A stretch of DNA of 64,000 nucleotides from assembly GCF_949628215.1 (NCBI RefSeq), contig NC_134311.1, forward strand, positions 13,206,582 to 13,270,581, written 5' to 3'. Positions 1 to 12,677 of the stretch are shown here, in pieces. Origin of the DNA: Phalacrocorax aristotelis. Lineage: Eukaryota; Chordata; Aves; Suliformes; Phalacrocoracidae. Both the position numbers and the translations under genes were made by a program. Position 1 is the stretch's first letter; the number at the start of each line of letters is the position of its first letter. Below the pieces are notes generated by a model. The model was not told where the DNA came from, did no database searches, and worked only from the letters and a program-made list of their open reading frames with translations.

Positions 1-3000
1 TTTCCTACTGTCTCCCCATTCTGTCCGTAATTTGCTCTTCTTGGTGGAAGGGAAGGGAAGGATAAATTTTTGCACTGACAAGATCTGAATAGCATCTTCT
101 GCTAACCTTCACAAAAAGAACATACATCTGACAGAGCTTTGCAGAATCTGGAGGCACTATCCATGTGCTTGTTTACTGACTGAAAAGATAAGCATTAAAA
201 GCAATTCAAAGCATGTTGCTTTTTTTTACCTCACTTATTTCTCCAGTTTCTGGCACATCTCAGGTGTTTACTAAGCAAATTCACAATTGTTTAGCACTGA
301 AATCACTGAGGTGAGCCAGATCTAACTACTCAAGCAGGCAAACTCTAATTCACCTTTGCCTTGTCCCTTTTGCAACCAAAGAACTCAAATCACTTGCTCT
401 ATCTGTGCACCGGGAGGGCCCAGAAGTAATAGAAACTGACACAGCAATGTATAGACCGCAGTGGTCAAATGTTATATTGTGAAAGATTCTTTACACGTTG
501 TGGCTGGAGGCAAAATGCCTCAAGCAGAAATTTTACATAGGATTTTTCATCCTGAATCAGACTCTCAGATGGGGTGATGACATAATAATCACTAGTACTT
601 TTGTATAAGGCTCCCATATTTCTACCAGATGATGTCTCAATGCATATGTGTTGCACCAGCAGTTCCACCACGAGCACTATGTACGCACACTGGATTTATG
701 GCTGTGCCCAGGACACCTAGGGCAGGTTGAGCACAAGCAGGTTGACCACAGAAATAATAGATTAAGATTTTGAAGCTTTCAGATCCTTTTGGATTCACTG
801 GTTGTACACAGACAAAATAGGTCTGTGCGTGTGTTGTGTTTTCCTTTCAGGATGTCTGGATATTGACCGCACATTCAGAGAGTTATTGCTGCATTGCACA
901 GCACTACTCTTTCAATAGACTAGCAGACTCTCACAAATACTACTAAACCAGCCCAGATTCTGTATTTTGGCCTAGGCAAAATTTCTGCATGGGAAAAAGG
1001 GGACTTGCTCAGGAATCCTGCTTCTAGAGTGACTCCCCAGATACTGAGGTTTCCAAAATCTAAGAAAGGCTACACTTATTTAGCTCATCCCCTTGTCCTC
1101 CCTAGCTGGACTATGCATTGCTAATCAACAGCATTACTGTATGAAGGGAGAAAAATTATGCATGACAATCCACTGGGAAGCCACTTTCTATAGAAGTCAG
1201 CTTTAATGTAAGGATTCCAAGTGCTTTTAAGATCCTGTGAGCCAGCAGGAGGACACCTGGAGCAGTCTCTGTTTAATTAATTGGTCCCTTGCGTCTGACG
1301 GGTGTCCAGAGATTTTTACTAGAAGTCTGCTCCTAATCCTTTATGTGATCTTGTACCATCTCGCTAGCAGCTGTCTTCACCAGTGGTGCTAGATACACCT
1401 CTGATAGAGAGCCCACTGAAGAGATATCACTGGGGGCTTGAGGACACTTTAACATGTGCCCACACTTACACATGACTTTTATGCTGACTGAGAGTCACAT
1501 TAAATACAGAGTACACCACTGTTTGCCCTGGGGAGTGCACAGAAAGGATGCACTTTTCTTAGGTGTTTGCCTTAAAGACCTGTATTTTAATCATTACTAA
1601 GGAAGTCTAGGAAACATGCTTCACAAACTACTGCTGAAATGAACAAAAAGTACCAATTTCAGTAAGTGGACATTTTGAAGTAGCGTCAGGTCAGCAGGGG
1701 CACCTCTAACATGGCAGAGCAACTCTGCACTGCTCGCCCCAGCACAGACATGGCCGCTCCCGGCAGAGGCACCCTGGAGCCCCCTTGTAAGGATGGGGCA
1801 GATCCTTCACTGCACTGCCATGCCGGGTGGCAGTTCTAGCATGCAGGCAAGCCCCTGGGACTTCTGATTCCAGGGGGACATAGCTGTGGTTTGGGTTAAT
1901 TCAGCAGTACAGCAGCTTTCTCCTCAGTTGCTGTGCCTCTCAGGGCTGCCTCCTTTCAGTTTCACAGAAAGAGAAAAAAGAATCAGCCAGAAGCTGGCTG
2001 CTTCATTCAAAACTGCACAGTGTGACTTACAGCGGGAGTAAATCTCATCAGCTTCAGCGACGACAGAGGCAAAATTCCCTCCTCTAGCCTCGATGCTCTT
2101 TTGTCAGCAGTGTGAACGCACAGAAAACTGAATGTTGCTACCATTATTTGCACCTATTGTTCTATAAACGACAGATTCAGAGGAACAGGATTTAAAAAAA
2201 AAAAAAAAGAGAGGAAACAACCCAAAGGTCTGTCAATTGTGTAAAAAACATTCCTGCACCGCAGGGTGGGTGGTCTGCTTGGAAGTTGTTATGGTGTCAG
2301 CACAAACCGCCACAAAAGATTAGTGATGTGTGTGCAAATACAGCAGTCTGATCAGCGCATTTGAAACCAGGTTAGCCAAGTGGCTTACCTGTGTACTGAA
2401 TCATGTTTAACACATGTACTTCAGTACGTGGCGGTCAAGTGGGAAATGCCGCTCTAACATTGCATCCGCTCTCTGTTAGGAACGTAAGCAGCGTTTTAAA
2501 ACCAAGATGGATCCACTTTCATTTTACACACAGGGAAACAGAGGCATAAAACTCACCAAAAATGATACATTCTGGGACGTGGAAAACGACATGTCTCTGA
2601 AAACAAAGCAGTAAGTTACTTGTCCAGCTTCACTGAATAAATCACTAACAAGATGGAAAGTAAAACCGATTCCTTTTGCAGAAGTTCATCCAGGTCAAAA
2701 ACTTGATGGCAGTATTTGTAGTACAAACCACTGAAATTCTTTTTCTTTTTGGAAAAGAGCTATCAACTTTTGTAACAAACACAAAACATTTTAGTATATA
2801 CTTTGTAGGTGTGAGACATAACTAAAGTAAACAAAAATTCTTGTTAATCTTACGGATGTGTTAATGCAAAAAAACCCACAATGCATTGAAGTGAAGCTGT
2901 GTTACAGAAGATATTGTCCAGCTTAGTGTCAAGTTAGAGGAAAGCGAATTTGGGTGGGGATTATACAACCAAGCATTATGGCTGATTTTAAATACCTTAG

Positions 3001-3107
3001 CATGGTTCCAGTTATTACGAATTCACTTAAATTTTTATAGTGTTAAAACGAGTTGTCCCTTTAGCTCTGCGGATGGAAGTCCAACGGCGTTCCTGGAACA
3101 ATAATAA

Positions 3108-3125
3108 GAGCACCCTCTAGTGGTC
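3108..3125 (-). promoter_or_regulatory. CTCF-like motif
   Basis: Read on the minus strand the site is GACCACTAGAGGGTGCTC. It agrees with the CTCF core CCASYAGRKGGCRSY at every core position except the C of GGC. The call rests on motif match only; occupancy cannot be seen from sequence. Confidence 0.35.
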
Positions 3126-5470
3126 TTTATCACAGATATTAATTAAACCTTTGAAAGTTAGCCGTTAGTGTATCTGCTTTGTCATGCAAACAGGGTACCC
3201 GGAAAGTTTATTAAAATATGCACGTGAACACGCTGTATGTTATTCATGCTATGTCTGTCCAACAGACTCAACGGCAAGGTTTTATCTTGTTTATTCACCA
3301 AAAATGCTACACGTTTAATAAAAATATTTTTAAACTTTCTGTAGCTTAGGGCAAAATAATTCTTTTATTTGTAGTTTTCAAAATTGCCAAGGAAACCCTC
3401 AGGAAGTATACAAAAAAAATGACAGAGCAGTAAGTTTGGTCTCTATACCAGAGACCTTAGTAGAAACTATAACAAAGAATGGAATTAATGTACAGCTGCA
3501 TAAAGACGAGCTGTTGAGAAGAAAGCAATGTGGCATACGTAAAAGGGAGTAATGATTTACTGATCTTTACAGATCTGTTGCAGTTCTCTGAAGCAATGAT
3601 GGAACATGTAGACTCCTCGTTTAATCATAACTTTTTAAAGACGCCTAAGTACAGAATTTAGTGTAAGATAATATAGAAATTAGTATCTGATAATCATTAA
3701 GCATAAAAAGGAATCAGAAGGTAAGTACTAGGCTGGAATGTATGAGTAACCTACCAGCAGCTTCAGTCTCAAGTTAGCTTTAGTTAGACTAAGCAGGAGT
3801 AACAGCATCAGAAACTGTCAAAGGTAAGGGGCAGACGGATTGAGTCTTTCCAGAAGCAAAAGATTAGGAAGAATAGCTTGAATGCCAAGTAGCCAGCAAG
3901 CATGCTTTGTCTGCATTTATTTTCCAAGCACACCTCCTAGGCATGTACCACAGCACAAGAATTTGCCATATCATATCAGTATCACACTGGTCTTCATTTA
4001 ATCATTATACTGCATGATTAAGTTAGTAAGTAAAGTTCTTGTTATCTGTTACTCTGCTTACTGGGTGAGCCCTCTGTGATTTGCCACGTAAACATATGAG
4101 TCAAGAGAACTGATGTCCTCTGTGAGGAACTCTGCAACCAGGATCCTGCCTAAGTTAAGATGATTTTATGTTGTATAGACATTTGCTGCAGTGTGTAATT
4201 CTGAGTGATCACTTTGGGAAAAGCAAAAAAGCAAGTTTCATCAAGTGAATTAATGAAATTATGAAAGAAAAAAGGGAAAGTGTTTAAATTATCAGGGTAT
4301 TAGGGCAGAAACTGAGGTTGTACCTCACAGCACTAAAATATTCCAGAAGACCACTCCTATAGACAACAAGGGGGACAGAGTCAGAAAATAAAGAAATTGG
4401 GATACATCATCCCAGTGCTTTTGGATCTACCATGACAAATTACATTGCTCAGAGAAGAGATGGAGTGGCTACTGCAGATAAACAGTCCAAGACCATGGAT
4501 GTTTGAGGCGATTTGTACAGGCACTTTCAGACTTCAGTAGACACCAAGCTAAAAGTTAATGAATCCATGAGATGTTACTGGGGTTTCACCAACTCTGTTT
4601 TTCTTGTCTTGTCAGAAAAGCCAAAATAAAAAAATGTAGTTGAAACTCTTAAAAATACCTCAAACATAACCTAGGAAAATGTGCAACATTCAGAACTTCA
4701 TGCAAATCTGAGGGGAAAAAAAACACAAAACCCGCCAAAACTGGAAAAATAAAAGTGAAAAAATGTGACATGAGGAAGATCCAAACTTTGATAGATCAAA
4801 ATCCAAGCTGGGTGAGTTTAACACTAACCACGCTGACACACCGTAGAGAGACAGAGCACGTCTAGACTCATGAAAAAGCAATACCTCCCTCCACCATGGG
4901 ACTGCACTGGTGGTGCATTGGCTGCAACAGCTGGCAGCTATGTGTATCCGGTCTCCAGCCAGAGAAGGGCCACACGCTACACAGGATGCTTTCCTAGACA
5001 GGTGAGGATGATTTAACTCAATGGTGAACCATTCCATTGCCTCCAAATTCAAAGAGGATGCTGAAAACAGGGAGGCTTTGACCTCTGTTGTAATTAAAGC
5101 TCTGGCTGAGCAAAAACCAAGGAAGTGTAGTCTCCTGCAACAAAAGCGCTGTGTCACTGGATCACTAGATCCCATACTGGGTCAGGAAGACAAAAAAACT
5201 TTTTTTCCCTTTTTTAAAAATTTTTCTTCACAAATTACTTCCCAAAGTCCAGGCAATAACTGGACGTACCATGCTCTTCAGCAAAAAAGTTCCAGCAAAT
5301 ACCAAAACTCGGTGTACCTGTAGAACAAAGAAAATCAATTCTGAAAGAGAGCAAACCAATCTCAAAAATAAATTGAAGGATCTGGCTTTACCTTGCTGCT
5401 GCTATGCAAGAGTTTGATTTGAACAGATTAACCAGGAACATTTGGATGAAGGGGAAGCAACACTCGAATG

Positions 5471-5496
5471 TTGCTGACTGGGGCTAAACCACGACA
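5471..5496 (+). repeat. Short LTR-tail remnant of an avian endogenous retrovirus family
   Basis: The stretch ending in GGGGCTAAACCACGACA matches the tail shape of the LTR element in TSTD2 intron 3 (GGGGCTGAACCACAACA at the end of its 5' LTR and GGGCTGAACCATGACA at its right end). It ends in CA as LTRs do. The left end is not recognisable, so this is probably an old, decayed solo-LTR fragment. The sequence just upstream (about 4.8-5.3 kb) may belong to the same insertion, but I cannot assign it. Confidence 0.4.
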
Positions 5497-8151
5497 AGTA
5501 TATGTCTCGAACCTGAAAGAAAGGAGTTAGAGACATCAGGAACTCTTTTAATTTTCCTTCACTCATAAACAGTTTCAGCTAAATTAGGGATGTTAGAACC
5601 TTTGGAAGCCATTTTCCCTTGTTCCAAGAGAGAAATCAATTAATGTTGCATGTTAAATTGCTATGGTCACTGCTACTTTCTGGCCTGGCAATGCAGTTTT
5701 CCCCTAGGGAAAAAAAAAAAACAAAACCAGAACTAAGACAACAAAATCAACTAGCTGAATGAATCCAGGCAGCAAGTGAAGACCCTGAACAGAAATTACT
5801 TTCTGGTCAGGCTGAGAGGATACATTTAGATTATGTTCAAGACTCAAATACTGTGGCCGGCATAGTCCCTCAGAAGCACCTCCCACTGGTCCTGCATTCC
5901 GATAATACTTAAGCCATATGTCGACTCTGTATTTCTCTCACAAGTAGGTTGCTGTGAACCTAAAATGCATGGTCCAGACAGAGAGATAAATTCCACATCC
6001 TCTTCCTCCTGAGCTTCCGTGCACTGAACTGGCCACAGTTCCTGGTGGCATCTGTCCTGAAGAGCAGGGCAGAGGCCTTAGAGGTGCACGTGGCTAGCGC
6101 TGTGAGATGAACTTCTCATCACGTGTTTGGGAATTACATTAGGAAACAAAATTCTGAAAAAAAATCTGATCAAACCTGTGGACAATGGCACAAAAATGTT
6201 TTGTGGAGATTGGCAAGTACCAAAAGAGATTAATTTTGCTTAAATCCTGGTAACTGGGACATGATATTTTTGCTACAGCAGACTTTGTCAGCTGTTTTGT
6301 GGTTTTCTGTTCCAGCTACTCTGCACACAGGAAGAAGTCAGGCTGACTTGGAAGCAATCATAAAAAGAATATCTTTATGGTATGACTTAAAAAGAAAACA
6401 TGTATAATACATTGAATGATATAAAGCAGAAATTTTAATAATTTCTTTTAAAGCACTTACAGTCTCAATCTCCTTAAATACTTCAAGAAGACCAGAATTT
6501 TATACTTCTCTCCAGTATGCTCAGCCTTTCACCATCAATACAGCTAGATCTCATGTCTTGGAGATTAGTATAACAGATGATGTACCGATTTTCTGTCACA
6601 GAAATACCTGAGATCCTCTTAATAGAAAGAAAAAGTGACTAAAGCATTAGACAGTTTCTTAACATTTCTAAGTTGCTACAGGAAAGGCTCTTGCATGGAT
6701 TAAATAACTGACCAGATAGGAATATTGAGAGGAGGAAAAAATCTGCCAGTACACACATCCCTTTTACGTGACATGCGAATACCCCTAAACATGAAAAGCT
6801 CTGCATGTTTGGAAACATGCCCCCCCTCCCAAAAGCTGAAAAGTTTGACTTCATGACAGTTGAGACAGGTCTTCAAACCTATTTCCATAGCATCTCCTCC
6901 ACCAGCCATTGGTGGAGCAAGAAAAAGCTCCCAGTACCATAGTTTCAGAGAAAAAAAAAAAAAGGTAGTTTCCTACTTTGCAACAATGTTTTTATTCTTT
7001 GTATTGAAGATATCAAATCGTCAAAGGCCACGCTGCTGCAGTTACAGCACATATTTGTTGTTTTGCCACAGTTTCCCATTCTTTATGTGCATGGAAGAGA
7101 GATGATTTTCCTGGTAAAATAGAGAAAGGATTTCTCTTTCTGGGTTGCCAGTCAACAACAAAAGTGTGCAGTCAGCTTTGTGGTGATCTCTGAAACAGTG
7201 AAAACCAGCATTTTTTCATCATGCCTTGACATTTTCCTGTTCACAGATGTGAAACCAGTGTTTTCCATTGATATTAAAAGCAAACATATTAAAGTCCTAT
7301 TCAGTAAAAGTAATAAAACAGAAAAGTCATGTACAATGCTAGCAAATAAAAGAGATTTACATTGTAATTTCACATTCTGTCATCTTCTGTAACAAGAAAA
7401 TAATAACAAACTTGCATTAAGATCTCCTGTTAGGGAAGAATGCCAATTTTTGTCTTTAAACATTTGCACTTCAATTCTTGCTTACCTGTTCTTTTCAGAT
7501 CTGTTGCTCAAGCATTCAACACTTTACATGTTTCCTCCATTATCTACCAGTTCAACTGAGATTATATAGATCACCTGGAAGATGATAAATGGAGTGTGAA
7601 GATGGGTCACATTACTATGAAAATCCCCTCCTACAGGTAGTGAGCAAATGAGAAAATCTCAAAGAGAGATGACAAACTTAATTTACTCTCCGTGTCCCAT
7701 TCTGTCCAACAGGATGATTCACTGCTTATCTCTGATCCGTGAGCTATGGCATAGGTGAATTCGGAAAGAGAACATACAGATCCAAGCAGGTGCACTCTCT
7801 GGTTTTAACAAGTTCCCTTCATTTTTCATAGGTCACATGCTTCTTTTTCACCAAGAAGCAAGCAATACTTCAACATTTATTTATTTAAGGTCACGTAAGA
7901 AAAGGGTGTATCAAACTAAAAACCCGATGGAAATATAATCACAGAGGGCATGGCATTTTTTTGTGTTACATCCCTAAGGATGCAATTGAGCTGTTCTCTC
8001 CCATAAAAGCATTTGAAGTCATTGGACAAAATCCAATGCCTTAGTCATGCTAAGAGGCAGCAGCCAACAGCCTGCGTGTATTGGCTGGTCAGTTGCTGGC
8101 TACAGAATTCAAATATGGCTAAAATTGATGCTACCACCTGAACGGCTAAAC

Positions 8152-8421
8152 AGAGGGAGAGGGAGAGGGAGAGGGAGAGGGGGGAGGGGGAGGGAGAGGG
8201 AGAGGGAGAGGAAGGGGGAGGGGGAGGGAGAGGGAGAGGGAGAGGAAGGGGGAGGGGGAGGGGGAGGAAGAGGGGGAGGGGACGGGGCAGGGGAGAGGGA
8301 GAGGGAGAGGGGGGGAGGGGGAGGGAAGGGGGAGAGAGGGAGAGGGGGAGGGGGAGGGGGCAGGGTAGAGGGAGAGGGAGGGGGAGGGAGAGGAAGGGGG
8401 AGGGGGAGAGGGAGAGGAGGG
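8152..8421 (+). repeat. GA-rich polypurine tract, (GGGAGA)n/(GGGGGA)n
   Basis: About 270 bases contain almost only A and G on this strand, built from GGGAGA and GGGGGA units with a few C or T interruptions near 8282-8290 and 8361-8367. Open frames on both strands here (Arg/Gly/Glu-rich on one, Pro/Ser/Leu-rich on the other) are by-products of the repeat. The tract has mirror symmetry and runs of G, so triplex (H-DNA) or G-quadruplex formation is plausible. Confidence 0.9.
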
Positions 8422-8799
8422 CGACTGGTAGAGGGATTTTTCTCCACAGCCACTCCCTTCAGAAGACAAACCCATAGAAAAGTAAAACTTTGTTACATCT
8501 GTCTCTCATGGAATGAATACTTTTACTGAGCAGGACAAAAAGGTGTTTTGGCTGTAGGTATGCAACTGCAAGGTAACTGTATGCAGATTGCTATTAAGAC
8601 TTTTGGACACATAGAAGTAAGTATATCGTGAAGCAAAATGGAAAGACATGGCACAGCACCTGCTTCGTAAGGAACTTCTGGTACAGATGAACACTGAATC
8701 TGGTTTGAAAGACCCCCATGTCACAGGCTTGCTGTTGTGTGGCTCCAGGTGTATAAGCATCAGTTACAGCATGATTCTCCGTGAATACAGAGGAAGAGG

Positions 8800-9780
8800 T
8801 GTCCTGCCTCAGATGAAGAACCTGTTCAGTCCAACATCCTGTTTCCACCACAGGCCACAGGCAAACATCAAGGGAAGAGGAAAAACAAGGCAAAGATATG
8901 ATATCTCCTCTGAAACAGTCCTATAGCCTTCAACTGCTTTCAGTGCTGGGAATTTCCTGAGCCTGAGGGGCTGTTTGTTCACCAACTCTCAGCATAGCCC
9001 TCTTCCAAATACTTGGCCAATCTCCCCTGCACCCCAGAGAAACACCCTGTACCAAGTGTGCCATTCAGAAAGGCACTGCGCACATCCTCCCCCGTGTGAC
9101 CATGTGGAGAACCATCTCCTCTTGCTTGTTTAGAGCCTGGCTCCCACTGCCACAAATTTGATGGTTTGTACTTAAGATGTCTATTGCTGTCCACCCTCTC
9201 CAAATTACTTAGGATGTGACAGGCCTCAGGCATATCCTCCCTAAGTAACCTCTTTTGAGTGAAAACTCTGAGCCTACTCAATTGTTCCTTTCAAGGGACA
9301 TGAAGCCAGACAGCTGAGTGTCATTCTTATCCTTTTCCAGTTCTAGTATTTCCTTTCCAAGAAGCAGGAAACTCAGCCGGGCACAGTGCTCACGGTGCGA
9401 GCTCACCACAGATTTGTGGAGTGCCATAAATATGCCCCCTGTTTTGTCCTCCGTCCCTTTCCTTAAAATGAGCCTTGCACTTCCAAACATCAAGCTGGTG
9501 TTTATGCAGGCCACACATACTCAAAGTCTCACTCCTGAGTGGCAGCAACCAATTCAGACATTGCTATTGTTCATGTAAAGTCAGGACTAGGTTTCTGCAC
9601 CTACCTCATCTTGCATTTGTCTGCCCCACATTTAATCTACTTTTTTACTGGCTACTCACCCACAATTCTTTAGGGATGACCCTCACCCCTGCAAACTTAA
9701 AAACATTTTGTATAGTCAGCAAACATTCTTATCTCACTGCTCACCCTTTTCTCCAAGGGAGTAATGAGTTGACAAGCACT
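8800..9780 (-). mobile_element. Ancient CR1/L3-like LINE remnant (antisense to the window)
   Basis: The plus strand reads as the complement of a CR1-type LINE tail. Landmarks are a CAGTCCAACATCCTGTTTCC-like start near 8826, ATTTGTGGAGTGCCATAAAT near 9412, TGTCCTCCGTCCCTTTCCTT near 9446 and CATCTTGCATTTGTCTGCCC near 9607. It ends around ACTGCTCACCCTTTTCTCCA near 9738. These follow, in order, segments I recall from old reptile/bird CR1-L3 copies. The copy is highly diverged with many indels, so it should be far older than the CR1 tails elsewhere in the window. The assignment is from memory of the family, without an alignment. Confidence 0.6.
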
Positions 9781-11590
9781 GCCTAGCTGCCTCCCTGCAC
9801 TCAGCTCCTCACTGACACTGTTCTCTGTGGCTATGAAATAATGCATGTCTACACTTGCCAATTAATGACAGCTACTTTTTAATACATGGCTACCAGCAGC
9901 CAAGTAATATCAAGTATTACTTGGCATACGGTACACAAAGAACTATCTGAAACACAGATACCATTAGCATTGTTAACTCACATACACCCATTAAGCCATG
10001 TGTGTTTTAAACATGAGTATTATCATATAAGATAGTTTGTAACCCCTTGCTAAGGCATAACTAATAGTTCTATTACCTTCTCATGACTGTGAAAATTAGG
10101 ACCACTGTATCTGATTCATCCTGGTCAGAAGCAGAGCTGTAGAGAATATTCTGCTGTGAGTGCCCAGTCAGATTGGGCTCGAGAAAAAGAAAAAAAAAAA
10201 CCTCTAGTATGTGTTTCTAAAACAGTTTCACTAGCTGCATTGCACGGACAGTTGTGGCCTACAGCCAATTTTGTTTGAGTGCTTTGCCTCTGAATTTGCT
10301 TTTGTTTATATCTTCTGATTTCCTTTTAACCCTAATTCCAGTTTGGTTGCATAACAATGTCCTCCTGCCCTTAAACCCCTTACACCGGGTCCCAGACTTG
10401 GCCACTTTAACGCAGTTTTGGTTTGTGAATGACACAGGACTATTTGTTAACCTCCAGGCACAACTCAAAAGTTCACTCTTCCCTAAATTTCTACTCCCAC
10501 AGACCAAGGGAGAAAAGAGTGACATCAGAATAAAATAAGGAATCCAAACAGACCTGTGTTTGCTTTTTGAGCAAACAATTCCACTTCTAAGCCATCTAGT
10601 AAACACTTTGCTTCAAACTACTTTTATTTTACTTATTTGTAATATATTTATTTGCCTCTCTGTAAGTCCACCGCCAGTCAGTCCAACGGAGAGAGTAATG
10701 AGGCTGGCGAAATGTATGCTCATACGGTACCATTCCATAAGCTGCTTCCTGCAAGCCAGGATTACAACTCACATTTTCATCTATTAAATAGCTTGTGTTA
10801 TAGACCCTTCTCCTTGTCGGCGAAAGGTATTTGGACACGTTCGTTGTGGCACTTTTCCAACTTTATACAAACACTGAAAAGCAATCTTGCTGAAAGCGGA
10901 CAGTTTAGTATGACTTGGCTATTAATTTTTAAGGAAGAGATTCTGTGATCTGTGACGAGAGAAGCATTTTAACTGATGGGAGGAACCATCTACCACTCAT
11001 GCAAATATCTGAACCACTTAAAATGTCTTCATCTGCGTTTAAATATATGTGTGTGTGTATATATATACACACAGAGATGTATAAAAAAAAATTTCCCAGA
11101 AGCAGGACGTTCTTTTCACAGCATTTACAGCACACTCTGCTGGCTATCGTTGAAAGTTAATACCAAGCACGGACGACATGCAAAAAAAGAAATAAAATGT
11201 TTTTCGACACAGCAGAAACAGAGTCTATGCAGGTAATTACCGAATTACCGTGGGTATTTAGGACTGGAATGGAGAGGCAATGGGGATACATTCTGAGGGC
11301 AGGGGGGAGGGTTAGCAGGAAATTCGTGTAAGTTTTGTGGGAGAGAGACCTTTGGGGAAGGAAGACTTTTTTCTGCGCCGTAAGGTCATACCAATTCGGT
11401 ATGGAGGCTGAAAGCAACCCCTCTACCAGCGTCTTCACTTCTGTTGCTTCAAGGACAGGGCAGGCACTGCCTAATGGAAAGGCGAGGATCACCGGCTATT
11501 CAGTATTAAGCTGGCTTTATATGAAAGTGGCTTAGAGCCACATTTGCATGACAAAGCCTTTTACGTGTATCTCATCAACAAGGAAGGCTA
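9781..11590. other. Intergenic DNA between the old LINE and the XPA CpG island
   Basis: Mostly unremarkable AT-rich sequence. The only structure I see is a perfect 22-bp palindrome of alternating purine and pyrimidine at 11052-11073. Open frames on both strands are short and unrelated to any family I know. Confidence 0.55.
11052..11073. repeat. Perfect 22-bp TG/TA/CA palindrome
   Basis: A TGTGTG arm, a TATATATATA centre and a CACACA arm form an exact inverted repeat without a loop. It is part of a microsatellite-like (TG)n(TA)n(CA)n run. Such alternating purine-pyrimidine DNA can extrude a cruciform or adopt Z-form. Confidence 0.85.
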
Positions 11591-12523
11591 TGGGGCTCCA
11601 TTTATTCTCCCTTCGCTCTCGCGCGTGGATCACGCGCTACCAGTGAAGGCAGCAAGTTGGTGGTGGGGGGAATTTTGCTCGGAAAGCAAACGTGCTCACA
11701 CACCGACCGTGGTTTGTGTCACCCGGGGCTGTGAACGGCCACGGTGCTGCTGGTGGTGAGGAATCATTTTCTTGGCGGAAACGTGGTGGCGGCTGTTTCG
11801 CAGGCCGGCCGAGGCGGGGTACGGATGATTCCCCCCCCCGCCGGCACTGCTCCCCCTTTACTGCTTGGGTGCAAGCGGGTCGGCGCAGCAGGACCGTGCC
11901 TTTCCCGGGTGGGAGGCACCCAGAGGGGTGCCCAGGTACCCTCGCCCGCCCGGGAAGGGTACAAGAACCACGTTGTAAAACCACCCCGCAGTGCTCTGGC
12001 AGGGCCAGGTTGCGGAAACGGCACCGCGTGGGGCCGCGTCTCCCCTGGACAAAAGGGGCATTTGCTGGGTGACGCTGTGAAGGAATTCCTGCTGCCGCGC
12101 GGGGTGGTGGGTTGGGTTTTATTCTTTGGGGGGAGGGGGTTCTTTTTTTTTTTATTTTTTCCACAGGGTTGCTCAAGACCGAAGGGGAGGTTTGGTGCAG
12201 AAAGCGCTCGAAACGCGGCACACGCGGCTCAGCGCGGAAATCGCAGGGTCATCGCCTCCCCTCCCCCCACCCCCCCGCCCCACCAGGATCATATCCCCGC
12301 TCCCAGCCCCACCGCGCCGGGACAACCCCCCCTCCCCCGACCTCCCCCCATCCCCACCGGCGGCCGTGCCCCCCCCCGCGGTGCGGGCGGCGCCCCCCGC
12401 CCACCGTGGCCGGGCGCCACGCAGCCCCCGCCCCCCCCCCCCCGTTCCGCTCCCCCCCCCCCGCTCCCCGCCGTTTCCCGGCACCCCAAGCGCGGCGGCG
12501 AGGCGGGGAGGCGAGGCGGCGGG

Positions 12524-12535
12524 TGCGCGCATGCG
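12524..12535. promoter_or_regulatory. NRF1-like site upstream of XPA
   Basis: TGCGCGCATGCG is close to the NRF1 palindrome YGCGCAYGCGCR and lies about 145 bases before the XPA start codon, within the CpG island. This is a motif match only. Confidence 0.35.
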
Positions 12536-12677
12536 AGGGGGGCCTCGCCCCTCTCGCCCCCTCCCCCGCCTCCCTCTCTACGCAGGCGCAGTGCGGCGGC
12601 GGCGAGGCGAGGGGAAGGGCGAGTCGCCACTGCTGGAGCGGGGGGGATCCGCGGGGCTCCGCTGCTCCGCCGCCGCC

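Larger units (their letters stand above)
1..8151. other. Intergenic DNA upstream of XPA, no supported gene
   Basis: This AT-rich, non-repetitive stretch has only short open frames (at most about 160 codons), none with a recognisable domain or with flanking splice sites that join to anything. It contains an A15 run near 2190, a CTCF-like motif at 3108-3125 and a short LTR-tail remnant at 5471-5496. In the human order the next gene beyond XPA is FOXE1, a single-exon forkhead gene; no forkhead-like frame is seen here. I see nothing else that I can name. Confidence 0.6.

Noticed and set aside
4690-5323. Opposed frames of 161 and 100 codons near 5 kb as a possible gene
   Set aside because: Neither resembles a known protein, they overlap on opposite strands, and the stretch adjoins an LTR-tail remnant, so repeat origin is more likely.
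8047-8529. Open frames of 109-160 codons on both strands over the GA-rich tract
   Set aside because: They consist of Arg/Gly/Glu or Pro/Ser/Leu repeats dictated by the hexamer microsatellite and have no other support.
1-11590. FOXE1 or another gene upstream of XPA
   Set aside because: No forkhead-like frame or exon series is visible; in human FOXE1 is over 100 kb away by memory, so it is expected to lie outside the window.
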